A stretch of 64,000 nt of DNA from Lutibacter sp. HS1-25. Its GTDB lineage: Bacteria; Bacteroidota; Bacteroidia; Flavobacteriales; Flavobacteriaceae. This document shows positions 56,322 to 64,000 of the stretch, piece by piece. The stretch lies in contig NZ_RHLN01000003.1 in assembly GCF_004121075.1 (NCBI RefSeq), positions 81,307 to 145,306 on the forward strand, read 5' to 3'. The first letter of the stretch is position 1. Every line of letters starts with the position of its first letter. The notes beneath the pieces are model-generated. The model saw nothing but the letters and a program-made list of their open reading frames with translations. It searched no databases and was not told where the DNA came from. Both the position numbers and the translations under genes were made by a program.

Positions 56322-57182
56322 TTATTTTCGTCTTCCTTGTTTTGGTTGGTATTTTTTACTGTTTTTTGGAATGAACTTTTTATTGTTTTTATTTTTAAGT
56401 TGAGGTTTTTTAGACTGAGGCTTCTTTTTTTTCTGAGTGTCTGTTGAAGCTTCTTCAGTTTTGGTTGAAGACGAAACCATTTTATTGATAATAGCCATTT
56501 CATCATCTGTCAATTCTCTCCAGTTTCCTTCTTCTAAATTACCCAAATCAACATTCATAATTCGGGTACGTTTTAACTTGGTAACTTCAAAATCTAAATA
56601 TTCGCACATACGACGAATTTGTCTGTTCAAGCCTTGAGTTAAAATAATTTTGAAGGTGTTTTTATTAAGTTGTTCTACATAACATTTTTTAGTTACAGTT
56701 CCTAAAATTGGAATGCCATTGCCCATTCTTTGGATAAATTCTGAAGTAATAGGTTTGTTTACAGAAACAATATATTCCTTTTGATGGTTATTGCCAGCAC
56801 GTAAAATTTTGTTTACAATATCGCCATCGTTGGTTAAAAAGATAAGTCCTTCCGAAGGTTTGTCTAAACGACCAATTGGAAACAAACGATCTTCATGTCC
56901 TATCGCTTTTACAATATTAAAACGTTCTTTAGCATCTGTAGTACAAACAATACCAACTGGTTTATTGTAAGCAATATAAAGAGTTTTTGGTTTAGACTGT
57001 AAAAGTGTACCATTAACTTTAACTACATCTCCATTATAAACACGATTGCCTAATTGGGTAATTTTTCCATTAATGGTTACTTTTCCATCAACAATAAACT
57101 TTTCGGCCTCTCTACGTGAGCAAATACCAGTACTGCTAATGTATTTGTTTATGTTGATTGAATTTTCGTTTGATTTTTCCAC
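56322..57182 (-). CDS. rluF: 23S rRNA pseudouridine synthase, RluF-like, with a lysine-rich tail
   Basis: 286 residues from GTG 57182. S4 RNA-binding domain at 10-65 ('[20 protein letters not shown]'), then the RsuA/RluB-type catalytic domain with the active Asp in '[20 protein letters not shown]' and '[20 protein letters not shown]'. '[20 protein letters not shown]' favours RluF. The last ~50 residues (from about 237) are a Lys/Gln/Asn-rich low-complexity tail ending QGRRK, probably disordered and RNA-binding. A TAACTTCG sequence, one base off the -7 consensus, lies 20-27 bases upstream. Confidence 0.88.
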   Translation of the reverse strand: MEKSNENSININKYISSTGICSRREAEKFIVDGKVTINGKITQLGNRVYNGDVVKVNGTLLQSKPKTLYIAYNKPVGIVCTTDAKERFNIVKAIGHEDRLFPIGRLDKPSEGLIFLTNDGDIVNKILRAGNNHQKEYIVSVNKPITSEFIQRMGNGIPILGTVTKKCYVEQLNKNTFKIILTQGLNRQIRRMCEYLDFEVTKLKRTRIMNVDLGNLEEGNWRELTDDEMAIINKMVSSSTKTEEASTDTQKKKKPQSKKPQLKNKNNKKFIPKNSKKYQPKQGRRK

Positions 57183-57317
57183 AAATTAATATTTTGTGCT
57201 GCGAAGTTACAAAATTAATTAGGTGTAAAAATTGTGCAAATTAAAATTTGTACAATTCTACGGTTGATAGTTAATATTCAATTATTTGAATTTCTTTATA
57301 AAATTGTTTTAAATAAA

Positions 57318-57353
57318 AAACCGATAACATAATATTATATTAGTTATCGGTTT
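57318..57353 (-). terminator. Terminator of the 40-codon gene
   Basis: AAACCGATAAC (57318-57328) / GTTATCGGTTT (57343-57353). On the minus strand the stem runs into TTTTTT. It lies 33-68 bases after the small gene's stop. Between 57183 and 57317 only the rluF promoter region is seen. Confidence 0.85.
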
Positions 57354-57385
57354 ACCCTCAAAAATTGGGGTTATTGTTGGGGGAT

Positions 57386-57508
57386 TTAATATAATTTTAC
57401 AAAATAATTAGGCTTTACAAATTCTCCTTTTTTATTTTGATATTTAAAAAGCGGTGACAATGTATTTATATAAAATTTACTTGTTTTAACATTAATAATT
57501 TTATCCAT
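57386..57508 (-). CDS. Small protein of 40 residues, unknown function, divergent from the HTH regulator gene
   Basis: Minus-strand ATG at 57508, stop TAA at 57388-57386. The product begins MDKIINVKTSKFYINTL and ends 'KGEFVKPNYFVKLY'. Net basic, with 7 aromatic residues, no membrane helix and no signal peptide. An intrinsic terminator follows; a TAAATTTG -7 box (57575-57568) precedes it, giving a leader of about 50 bases with a small ATACT/AGTAT hairpin. No family recognised. Its promoter region contains an inverted repeat shared with the divergent XRE regulator, so it is probably regulated by that protein. Confidence 0.55.
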   Translation of the reverse strand: MDKIINVKTSKFYINTLSPLFKYQNKKGEFVKPNYFVKLY

Positions 57509-57567
57509 ATCATACTGATTTTATATTAACAATTATTTATACTGTTTATAGTATATTTGTTTTTATG

Positions 57568-57575
57568 CAAATTTA
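57568..57575 (-). promoter_or_regulatory. -7 element of the 40-codon gene
   Basis: Minus strand TAAATTTG followed by CA. The -33 position (about 57593-57599) overlaps the inverted repeat at 57598-57614. Confidence 0.5.
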
Positions 57576-57597
57576 ATGTTGTTATTTGGTTTGGTTC

Positions 57598-57614
57598 ACG
57601 ACAGGTATTGTCGT
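57598..57614. promoter_or_regulatory. Candidate operator: inverted repeat ACGACA-N5-TGTCGT
   Basis: Perfect 6-base arms (57598-57603 and 57609-57614) with a 5-base spacer, the size of a typical dimeric XRE/HTH site. It lies in the 171-base region between the small gene and the HTH regulator gene, 66 bases upstream of the regulator's ATG. Confidence 0.55.
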
Positions 57615-57679
57615 ATTAAAATTTTTAATTTTAGTTGTAATTTTTTTTTGATTAAATTTACGTTGTTAAAAAAATATAG

Positions 57680-58549
57680 ATGAAAAGATATAATTCCATT
57701 GGAGAACTTTTAATTGATTATAGAGAGATAAATAATATTTCTCAGGTCGAATTTGCTGAAACAGTTAATGTGGATGCACGAACTGTGCAGCGATGGGAGA
57801 GAGGTGAAACTTTGATTAAAAGTGATAAAGAAGAAGAAATTGTTGTAAATACTTTTTTGCCCTATCAATTAATTAGAAATTTAAACTCTGCAATAGTAAT
57901 ACCAACTTATTACGATTTTAGAATTAGAAAATATTCTACCAACGAATTGTCTAATGATTTGCCTGATGCAGCTTGGTTTAAAAAGGAATTTTCTATTACA
58001 AATAACAATATACGTAAAATAGATTATGATTACGATATCAAATATTTGAAAAAATTTATAGGAGTTAAGCAGGATTTACCAAAAAATAATTTATTAGCTA
58101 TTAGAAAAGCAGTTGAAATTTTACCAGAATTAAATTTAATTATAACGGATGATGCTGGTTATTATGCTGGTCATGTTGTTATTTTCCCAATAAATGAAGC
58201 TACATTTTTAAAATTGAGAAATAAAGAAATGAAGGAAGAAGAAATTACAATAAATGATTTGGTTGATTATAAAAATCACGAAAATCCTATTTTTTATAAT
58301 TTTGATATTGCAGCCGATAACAATTATAGTCTTTATTTTTTAGTAAATACTATTTTAAAATTTTTTAGTGATTTTAAAAATAAAGAATACACCTATTGTT
58401 GTATTGCAACGCGTCATGATAGTTTTTTATTATATGAACAGTTGGCGTTAAATATTGTTTGGAAAGAAGAACCAAAGTTAAATAAAATGAATTTAGAAAT
58501 TTACCCTCGATTTTATGAAGGTACTTTGAATTCGTTTTTAGAAAAATAA
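57680..58549 (+). CDS. XRE-family HTH regulator with C-terminal GNAT-like domain
   Basis: 289 residues. Residues 1-55 form an XRE helix-turn-helix ('SIGELLIDYREINNISQVEF', 'NVDARTVQRWERGE'). Residues about 65-275 form one larger domain. 'LNLIITDDAGYYAGHVVIFP' and the following 'TFLKLRNKEMKEEEITINDL' look like the central strands and loop of a degenerate GNAT acetyltransferase, and 'TRHDSFLLYEQLALN' like its C-terminal end. The GNAT assignment is my inference, and a CoA-binding RxxGxG/A loop is not visible. It probably senses a ligand and controls itself and the divergent 40-codon gene. Confidence 0.7.
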   Translation: MKRYNSIGELLIDYREINNISQVEFAETVNVDARTVQRWERGETLIKSDKEEEIVVNTFLPYQLIRNLNSAIVIPTYYDFRIRKYSTNELSNDLPDAAWFKKEFSITNNNIRKIDYDYDIKYLKKFIGVKQDLPKNNLLAIRKAVEILPELNLIITDDAGYYAGHVVIFPINEATFLKLRNKEMKEEEITINDLVDYKNHENPIFYNFDIAADNNYSLYFLVNTILKFFSDFKNKEYTYCCIATRHDSFLLYEQLALNIVWKEEPKLNKMNLEIYPRFYEGTLNSFLEK

Positions 58550-58559
58550 AAAAGGAGCT

Positions 58560-59330
58560 CTAAATAATTTTTTTAATAACCCTTAATTTGTGGGTATGAC
58601 GTTGGCTATCTACGTTAAAAATTCCACTGTGATCAATACGGTCTATTCTTACTTTTCCATGTGCATGAATAATGTAATTATCATTCATAATAATACCTAC
58701 ATGCGTTATTTTGCCTTCATTATTATCAAAAAATGCCAAATCACCAGGTTCACTTTCTTCAATAAAACTTAAAACTTCACCTTGAGTTGCTTGTTGTCCG
58801 GCATCACGCAGTAATTTATAACCACATAATTTATAAACCATTTGTGTAAAACCAGAACAATCTATTCCAAAAGGTGTTTTTCCACCCCATAAATAAGGTG
58901 CATTTAAAAATTTGAAAGCAATTTCAATAAGTTTTTCTTTTTCTTTTTTTGAAGTAAAAACCTGACCTTCATATTGATAATAAGTGGTGTTTAAAACAAG
59001 GCTGTGGTTGTTAAAAAAAGGCAAGTTAGCACCAATGGGAATTGTTAAAAAATGTTGATTTTTATCAGTAGCAAAATCAATTAATTCTGCAGCTAAAATA
59101 GTATTGGTATTTTCTAAGCTTAAATATATTTCTTCGTCAATTTCTTCAAATTGTTTATTGTCAATCCAACCTTCATATTTGTCAAATGCTAAACGAATTT
59201 TACTCCATTTTTTACGCATTTCAAGTATTTTAAAATGCTCACCAAAAAGCACTTGGGAAACCATTTCAGTAGTATCATCTGGTTCAATTCTAAGAGGGAC
59301 AATGCTTAAATTACAAATACCGTATTGCAT
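58560..59330 (-). CDS. C40-family NlpC/P60 cell-wall peptidase with SH3-like N-terminus
   Basis: 256 residues. N-terminal bacterial SH3-like region (1-70, 'GEHFKILEMRKKWSKIRLAF') and a second SH3-like segment, then the NlpC/P60 domain (about 125-256). The catalytic Cys is in 'PYLWGGKTPFGIDCSGFTQM', the His in 'GKITHVGIIMNDNYIIHAHG', and the third residue (His) follows in 'IIHAHGKVRID'. Cleaves gamma-D-Glu-diaminopimelate bonds. No signal peptide is visible, so it may act on cytoplasmic muropeptides (recycling). It converges with the HTH gene. Confidence 0.9.
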   Translation of the reverse strand: MQYGICNLSIVPLRIEPDDTTEMVSQVLFGEHFKILEMRKKWSKIRLAFDKYEGWIDNKQFEEIDEEIYLSLENTNTILAAELIDFATDKNQHFLTIPIGANLPFFNNHSLVLNTTYYQYEGQVFTSKKEKEKLIEIAFKFLNAPYLWGGKTPFGIDCSGFTQMVYKLCGYKLLRDAGQQATQGEVLSFIEESEPGDLAFFDNNEGKITHVGIIMNDNYIIHAHGKVRIDRIDHSGIFNVDSQRHTHKLRVIKKII

Positions 59331-59349
59331 GTATATTTATTACTAAAAA

Positions 59350-60528
59350 TTAAGAAATTCGTTCAATTATAATGGCGCTTGCACCACCACCGCCATTGCA
59401 AATTGTAGCAGCACCATAGTTGGCATTTTTTTGTTCAAGTATAGATGTTAAGGCAATTACAATTCGCGCTCCAGACATTCCTAACGGGTGACCTAATGAT
59501 ACGGCACCGCCATTAACATTTACTTTTGCAGCATCTAAACCTAATAATTTAATATTTGCCAAACCAACAACAGAAAAAGCTTCATTAAATTCAAAAAAGT
59601 CAATTTCACTTTGCGATACACCAGCATTTGCTAAAGCCTTAGGTAGTGCTTTTGCTGGTGCTGTTGTAAACCATTTAGGTTCATGTGCAGCATCTGCATA
59701 ACCTTTAATTTTCGCCAAAGGTTTTAAATTTAATTCAGTAGCTTTTTCTAAACTCATAATTACCAATGCAGCAGCTCCATCGTTTAAAGTGGAAGCATTA
59801 GCAGCAGTAACAGTGCCAGTTTTACTAAAAACAGGTCGTAAGGTTGGAATTTTTTCAAGTATCACATTTTTGTATTCTTCATCTTCTGAAAAAATTATTG
59901 GATCGCCTTTTCTCTGCGGAATTTCAACAGGAACAATTTCATTGTTAAAATATCCATTAGCCCAAGCATTGGCAGATTTGGTGTATGAAGCTATTGCAAA
60001 ATGATCTTGATCTTCTCTTGAAAATCCAAATTCAGAAGCACATAAATCTCCACAAGTTCCCATATGTTGTTGATCGTAAACATCTGTTAAACCATCAACT
60101 AAAAGACCATCTTTTAAAGTTATATTTCCAAGTTTGGCAGCATTTCTTCCATCCATATAATGTGGTATACTACTCATATTTTCCATTCCACCAGCAATAA
60201 CAATTTCTGCATCACCTGTTTTAATAGCTTGAGCAGCAAGCATAATAGCTTTCATACCCGATGCACATACTTTGTTAATAGTTGTACAAGGTACTGTATT
60301 TGGAATGCCAGCAAAAATGGCAGCTTGTTTTGCAGGAGCTTGTCCCAAACCAGCAGAAACCACATTTCCCATAAAAACTTCATCAATCAATAGAGGATCT
60401 AAATTAATTTTATCTAAGGCGCCTTTAATTGCAATTGCACCCAATTTAGTAGCCGAAATAGATGATAAACTACCTAAAAAGCTTCCAATTGGCGTACGAG
60501 CTACCGCAACGATTACAACTTCTTTCAT
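59350..60528 (-). CDS. Acetyl-CoA C-acyltransferase (thiolase)
   Basis: 392 residues from ATG 60528 (MKEVVIVAVARTPIGSF), the conserved thiolase N-terminus; an upstream in-frame start at 60597 would add 23 atypical residues. Catalytic Cys in 'NKVCASGMKAIMLAAQAIKT' (about residue 88), His in 'SLGHPLGMSGARIVIAL' and second Cys in 'TICNGGGGASAIIIE'. The 'FEFNEAFSV' motif is present. Biosynthetic acetoacetyl-CoA thiolase or beta-oxidation thiolase; the sequence favours the AtoB type. Confidence 0.94.
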   Translation of the reverse strand: MKEVVIVAVARTPIGSFLGSLSSISATKLGAIAIKGALDKINLDPLLIDEVFMGNVVSAGLGQAPAKQAAIFAGIPNTVPCTTINKVCASGMKAIMLAAQAIKTGDAEIVIAGGMENMSSIPHYMDGRNAAKLGNITLKDGLLVDGLTDVYDQQHMGTCGDLCASEFGFSREDQDHFAIASYTKSANAWANGYFNNEIVPVEIPQRKGDPIIFSEDEEYKNVILEKIPTLRPVFSKTGTVTAANASTLNDGAAALVIMSLEKATELNLKPLAKIKGYADAAHEPKWFTTAPAKALPKALANAGVSQSEIDFFEFNEAFSVVGLANIKLLGLDAAKVNVNGGAVSLGHPLGMSGARIVIALTSILEQKNANYGAATICNGGGGASAIIIERIS

Positions 60529-60670
60529 ATTAAATGGATGTGAAAATTCTATGGCGAATTTAGTTATTTTTAAGCAATATTTTGAATTTTGAAACACAGA
60601 TTGTTGTGTAACCGGTAAATTGTAATTAAAAAATAACTACTATTGCAAACGTTGATACCATTATTATTGT

Positions 60671-60678
60671 TATTTTTG
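60671..60678 (+). promoter_or_regulatory. -7 element of the HD-domain gene
   Basis: TATTTTTG, 19 bases before the GTG start; GTTG (60651-60654) 16 bases upstream is a weak -33 candidate. Confidence 0.5.
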
Positions 60679-60697
60679 AAATGCAAACGTATATTTA

Positions 60698-62752
60698 GTG
60701 AAAAATATTATAAACAAATTTCTTGTAAATCACGCTTTTATATACAAGTTATCTTTATACTTGTTTACCACAGTTTTGGTGGTGTATTTATTTCCAAAAG
60801 GGGGGCAGTTTAAATACGAATTTCAAAAAGGAAAGCCATGGCAATATGAAAATTATTATGCGCCTTTTGATTTTGCAATTCAAAAAGATGCTGAAGAAAT
60901 AGAAGCCGAAAAACAACAAATTCATAAAACATCTAAGCAGTTTTTTAGGTACAATGATGAAATTGTATTGCTTGTTAAAAATGAGGTTAATGATAGGGTA
61001 ACCTCTTTATTGTCAAACTCTAAACTTGCCGATAATAAAAAAAGAAATTTATTAGAAAGAACAAATGCCATTGTTCAAAATATTTACGAGTTTGGTTATA
61101 TAGATACAAATGCAGAGCAAAAAATCCAAGGCAATTTAATTGTTTTGGTTCAGGGAAATAACATCAAAGAAATTCAGCCCAATAAATTATTTAAAGCTTC
61201 ACAAATTTTAGGATTTATCAATGCTAAAATAGGCAAACAACCATTAAACGAAGAAGAAAATAGTATTTTGAATATTATTTTTGAAACAATAAAGCCAAAT
61301 GTTAGTTTTGATGAAAATTTTACTCAAAAAGTACTTCACGAAAATTTAAGTAAAATATCATACACCAAAGGTATGGTAGCTGAAAAAGAACGAATTATAT
61401 TTAAAGGTGATATTGTTGAAGGTCAGAAATTTGTAATATTAAACTCTATTAAAAATGAATTTGAATCTCAAGTTTGGAGTAAATCAAATTATTATTGGAT
61501 AGTTACCGGTTATATTATTTTAGTATCGTTGGCATTTTTAATGCTCTTCTTATTTTTAAGAAAATACAGGTTAGATATTTACGAAAACAATACCAAAGTA
61601 ACCTTTTTGTTTTTTAATATTACACTTGTTGTTTTGTTAATAACAATAATAGTAAAATACGATGCCAAGTATGTTTATATAGCGCCTGTTGTAATATTGC
61701 CTTTGGTTTTAAAAGCATTTTTTGATGCCAGATTAGGATTGTTTACACACGTACTAACAATACTGCTTTTAGGCTTTATAGTCCCTAACAGTTTTGAGTT
61801 TATATTTTTGCAAATTATAGCCGGTATAGTTACTATTTTAACTATTTCTGAACTGTATAAAAGAGCTAATTTATTTATTTCAGTATTACAAATTACCTTT
61901 GTTTATTGTATAACTTACTTTGCTTTTTCTATTATACAAGAAGGAAATGCTCAAAATTTAGATTGGCAAATATTTGGATATTTTGTTTTAAATGGAGCAG
62001 CAACATTATTTGTATTGCCTTTGATTTATATTTTTGAAAAAATGTTTGGATTGGTTTCAGACGAATCTCTTAAAGAATTATCAAATACAAATTCAAAGCT
62101 TTTAAGAGCTTTGGCTGAAAATGCACCAGGAACATTTCAACACTCATTACAAGTTGCTAATTTAGCCGAGGCCGCTGCGAACGAAATTCACGCAAATGCT
62201 ATGTTAGTTAGAACAGGAGCGTTGTATCACGATATTGGTAAAATGTTAAATCCAATGTATTTTACAGAAAACCAATCAACTTCAGTAAATCCACATAACG
62301 AATTAACGCCTAAAGATAGCGCTCAAATAATTATAAACCATATTATAAACGGAGTTGAGTTGGCTAAAAAGAATCATATTCCAGAAAGGATTATAGATTT
62401 TATTAGAACGCACCACGGAACAACATTGGTTTATTATTTTTATAAAAAGGAAGAAGAATTAAGTGGAGGCGATGTTGATATTATGGATTTTCAATATCCA
62501 GGCCCCATACCTTTTTCAAAGGAAACAGCTATTTTAATGATGTGCGATGCTGTTGAAGCAGCTTCAAAAAGTATTAAAGAGCCATCGGCACAGGCGTTCG
62601 ATAATTTGGTTGAAAAGATTGTAAGTAAACAAATGGACGATGGGCAGTTCAAAAATGCAGATATAACTTTTAAAGAGCTTCAAACTATTAAAAAGGTGTT
62701 AAAGAAGAAGTTAAAGAATATTTATCATGTAAGAATTGAATACCCAGAATAA
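60698..62752 (+). CDS. 7TM-HD membrane phosphohydrolase (PgpH-like, cyclic-di-AMP phosphodiesterase family)
   Basis: 684 residues from GTG 60698. Topology: one N-terminal helix (about 17-34), a large extracytoplasmic 7TMR-HDED domain (about 45-265), seven membrane helices (about 270-455) and a cytoplasmic HD domain. Catalytic HD residues are visible in 'GTFQHSLQVANLAEAAANEI', 'RTGALYHDIGKMLNP' (HDxGK), 'INHIINGVELAKKNHIPERI' and 'IRTHHGTTLVYYFYKK'. Relatives hydrolyse c-di-AMP. The substrate here is inferred from the family. Confidence 0.9.
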   Translation: MKNIINKFLVNHAFIYKLSLYLFTTVLVVYLFPKGGQFKYEFQKGKPWQYENYYAPFDFAIQKDAEEIEAEKQQIHKTSKQFFRYNDEIVLLVKNEVNDRVTSLLSNSKLADNKKRNLLERTNAIVQNIYEFGYIDTNAEQKIQGNLIVLVQGNNIKEIQPNKLFKASQILGFINAKIGKQPLNEEENSILNIIFETIKPNVSFDENFTQKVLHENLSKISYTKGMVAEKERIIFKGDIVEGQKFVILNSIKNEFESQVWSKSNYYWIVTGYIILVSLAFLMLFLFLRKYRLDIYENNTKVTFLFFNITLVVLLITIIVKYDAKYVYIAPVVILPLVLKAFFDARLGLFTHVLTILLLGFIVPNSFEFIFLQIIAGIVTILTISELYKRANLFISVLQITFVYCITYFAFSIIQEGNAQNLDWQIFGYFVLNGAATLFVLPLIYIFEKMFGLVSDESLKELSNTNSKLLRALAENAPGTFQHSLQVANLAEAAANEIHANAMLVRTGALYHDIGKMLNPMYFTENQSTSVNPHNELTPKDSAQIIINHIINGVELAKKNHIPERIIDFIRTHHGTTLVYYFYKKEEELSGGDVDIMDFQYPGPIPFSKETAILMMCDAVEAASKSIKEPSAQAFDNLVEKIVSKQMDDGQFKNADITFKELQTIKKVLKKKLKNIYHVRIEYPE

Positions 62753-62812
62753 TAAAGTATTTATTTTTATTAAAAAAAGCAGAAAAATGTTGTGTAAGTC
62801 TAATTGTAGTGT

Positions 62813-62820
62813 TACATTTG
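62813..62820 (+). promoter_or_regulatory. Promoter -7 element of the tRNA-Ser/Pro/Arg cluster
   Basis: TACATTTG followed by CA; GTTG (62789-62792) 20 bases upstream is the likely -33. The first tRNA starts 34 bases after the box. Confidence 0.6.
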
Positions 62821-62854
62821 CACTCGCAAAAATAAGTTCATAAGACATATTTTA

Positions 62855-62938
62855 GGAGAGGTGCCAGAGTGGTAATGGAGCAGATTGCTAATCTGTCGAC
62901 GGGTAACTGTCGCCAGGGTTCGAGTCCCTGTCTCTCCG
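62855..62938 (+). tRNA. tRNA-Ser (GCT)
   Basis: 84 bases with long variable arm; acceptor GGAGAGG/TCTCTCC (last pair G-U), discriminator G; anticodon loop TTGCTAA gives GCT. Confidence 0.95.
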
Positions 62939-62960
62939 CAATAATAAAGATAACCATTTT

Positions 62961-63035
62961 CGGGGTGTAGCGTAGCCCGGTTATCGCGCCGCGTTTGGGA
63001 CGCGGAGGTCGCAGGTTCGAATCCTGCCACCCCGA
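62961..63035 (+). tRNA. tRNA-Pro (TGG)
   Basis: 75 bases; acceptor CGGGGTG/CACCCCG, discriminator A; anticodon loop TTTGGGA gives TGG. Confidence 0.95.
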
Positions 63036-63058
63036 CAAATATTTGGTTAATACCAAAG

Positions 63059-63132
63059 GGTCGCGTAGCTCAGCTGGATAGAGCATCTGCCTTCTAAGCA
63101 GACGGTCACAGGTTCGAATCCTGTCGCGATCA
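63059..63132 (+). tRNA. tRNA-Arg (TCT)
   Basis: 74 bases; acceptor GGTCGCG/CGCGATC with one G-U; anticodon loop CTTCTAA gives TCT. Confidence 0.95.
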
Positions 63133-63135
63133 CAA

Positions 63136-63167
63136 AATAACTCACTGTTAAACAGTGGGTTATTTTT
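63136..63167 (+). terminator. Terminator of the tRNA cluster
   Basis: AATAACTCACTG (63136-63147) / CAGTGGGTTATT (63153-63164), one T-G pair, then TTT. The cluster therefore ends before the insertion sequence. Confidence 0.85.
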
Positions 63168-63218
63168 GTTTTAAGACATTTCGTAATTTCTTCAAAAACT
63201 CATTTGCACAAAATTTGA

Positions 63219-63238
63219 ATCAATAACAATTGTTGTGT
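63219..63238 (+). repeat. 20-base direct repeat, copy 1
   Basis: ATCAATAACAATTGTTGTGT, identical to 63335-63354. Core AACAATTGTT is palindromic. Copies are 116 bases apart between the tRNA cluster and the transposase stop. Confidence 0.9.
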
Positions 63239-63269
63239 GTGAATTGAACACTTTCATTATTCAAAAACC

Positions 63270-63286
63270 GTATGGTATCACCATAC
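63270..63286. other. Hairpin between the direct repeats
   Basis: GTATGGT (63270-63276) / ACCATAC (63280-63286) with a 3-base loop and two further pairs outside one mismatch. Possibly a terminator-like or transposase-related structure of the IS end. Confidence 0.6.
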
Positions 63287-63334
63287 TGTAGTTTAGAATC
63301 TTCAACCCTTGCTGAATAGAAAGAATAATCATGG

Positions 63335-63354
63335 ATCAATAACAATTGTTGTGT
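63335..63354 (+). repeat. 20-base direct repeat, copy 2
   Basis: Second identical copy; it ends exactly where the transposase stop codon begins. Confidence 0.9.
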
Positions 63355-64000
63355 TTATGCAAATATTGTTGTTAATCTAAAAAGGAAGAACTCAACGTTT
63401 CTAACTCCTCTAAATTGAGCTCTAAACGCTTTTATTTTAGCATTGAATGATTCAGCTGAAGCATTAGTGCTTCTATTTATAAAATAGTTTAGGATTGACC
63501 TATAATTGAGTGTTATCGTATTTGCAATTGTGTTGAACGCTCTAAAACCTGTATTTTCTACATCTTTATACCAATGTGCTAGCTTTGTATATGCTACTTC
63601 TATAGTTTTGGCTGTATTGTATATGTTCCTTAGTCCTTGAGTAAGATCAAAAGCGATTTTTATATCAGGATATTGATCGAACAATATTTTGCTTCTACAG
63701 TATTGGCTTTCTGTCCAATTTGAGGGGGCTTTGTATAGCAAGTACCTACTTCTAGCCAAAAGTTGTTTTCTTGTGTCTCCGTTGCTAAACTCTTTGGGAG
63801 AGCATGTGCTGTTCTTTGCTTTTGCTAGTTTTATCTGTTCATTCTCTAGTTCTATAGCGTCCCATCTATGCTTGATTCTTATATCCTGAAGTGCTTCCAG
63901 TGCAAGTTTTTGTACGTGGAATCTATCGGTTACCTGTATAGCTTTTGGGAAACATTTCTTGGCAATAGTTTTCATAGAATTTGCCATATCTAAGGTAATT
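63355..64000 (-). CDS. ISL3-family transposase (partial, 5' end outside window)
   Basis: About 215 C-terminal residues; the frame stays open through base 64000, so the ATG at 63987 is internal. It reads ITLDMANSMKTIAKKCFP: the Asp is probably the first DDE residue, and 'QVTDRFHVQKLALEALQDIR' follows the ISL3/IS204 pattern (VxDRFHV). The final Glu is probably in 'RSTNASAESFNAKIKAFRAQ' (AESxNxxIK), and the C-terminus 'FRGVRNVEFFLFRL' is typical. The visible part is uninterrupted, so the element may be functional. Confidence 0.88.
   Translation of the reverse strand, partial: ITLDMANSMKTIAKKCFPKAIQVTDRFHVQKLALEALQDIRIKHRWDAIELENEQIKLAKAKNSTCSPKEFSNGDTRKQLLARSRYLLYKAPSNWTESQYCRSKILFDQYPDIKIAFDLTQGLRNIYNTAKTIEVAYTKLAHWYKDVENTGFRAFNTIANTITLNYRSILNYFINRSTNASAESFNAKIKAFRAQFRGVRNVEFFLFRLTTIFA

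Larger units (their letters stand above)
63219..64000 (-). mobile_element. ISL3-like insertion sequence, cut by the window end
   Basis: Contains the transposase gene and a 136-base non-coding end with two direct copies of a 20-base sequence and a 7-bp hairpin (63270-63286). The exact outer boundary and inverted repeats cannot be fixed because the other end is outside the window. Start given at the first repeat copy; the true end may be up to about 50 bases to the left. Confidence 0.6.

Noticed and set aside
62812..63086. Open frames opposite the tRNA-Ser/Pro/Arg cluster, one reading like proteins found in many databases (MAGFEPATSASQTRR)
   Set aside because: They are antisense translations of tRNA genes, a well-known false annotation.

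Overview
This window is a 64 kb piece of chromosome from a low-GC member of the Bacteroidetes, almost certainly family Flavobacteriaceae. The evidence is Bacteroidetes-type promoters (TTTG, then TAnnTTTG about 17-20 bases later), near absence of Shine-Dalgarno sequences except at rpsU, typical flavobacterial proteins (fused E1 alpha/beta 2-oxoacid dehydrogenase, PgpH-type HD protein, tgt next to a YjgP/YjgQ permease, type B L31), A+T-rich spacers and several TTG/GTG starts. Most of it is core housekeeping DNA. No CRISPR array, prophage or classical defence island is visible.

Layout. 1-9.1 kb, mainly minus strand: a partial beta-helix lipoprotein, glutaminyl cyclase, L31 (plus), a HAD phosphatase, pyruvate dehydrogenase E1 alpha and E2, glycine decarboxylase. 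9.2-24 kb: UbiA-like membrane protein and methyltransferase; coiled-coil protein and Nif3-like protein; lpxK-pnp; a second 2-oxoacid dehydrogenase E1; a pseudo-M1-peptidase fused to a beta-barrel; LOG protein; uvrA. 24-30.5 kb: PspC-like protein, K+ channel, alanine symporter, HhH protein, acyl-CoA dehydrogenase, rpsU, xerC, hpf. 30.6-44 kb is the transcription/translation supercluster: tRNA-Thr, Tyr, Gly, Thr, tuf, tRNA-Trp, secE, nusG, rplK, rplA, rplJ, rplL, rpoB, rpoC, DUF3467. Its tRNA order and gene order match the tufB-secE-nusG-rpl-rpoBC region of E. coli.

44-64 kb is more mixed: a decayed ketoacyl-synthase fragment before bioB; a MocR regulator divergent from a TonB-dependent receptor; an unrecorded 37-codon gene with its own promoter and terminator; a TlpA-like lipoprotein; nnr, accA, EamA transporter, YjgP/YjgQ permease, tgt, rluF; an XRE regulator divergent from a second small (40-codon) gene across an inverted-repeat operator; NlpC/P60 peptidase, thiolase, PgpH-type HD protein; a tRNA-Ser/Pro/Arg cluster; and an ISL3-like insertion sequence cut by the window end.

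The best candidates for undescribed biology are the two small genes, especially the 40-residue one divergent from the HTH regulator with an ACGACA-N5-TGTCGT palindrome over its promoter. The other notable points are the MocR/TonB receptor pair, the catalytically dead M1-like barrel protein, possible leaderless transcripts at two genes, and the strong Shine-Dalgarno sequence of rpsU.
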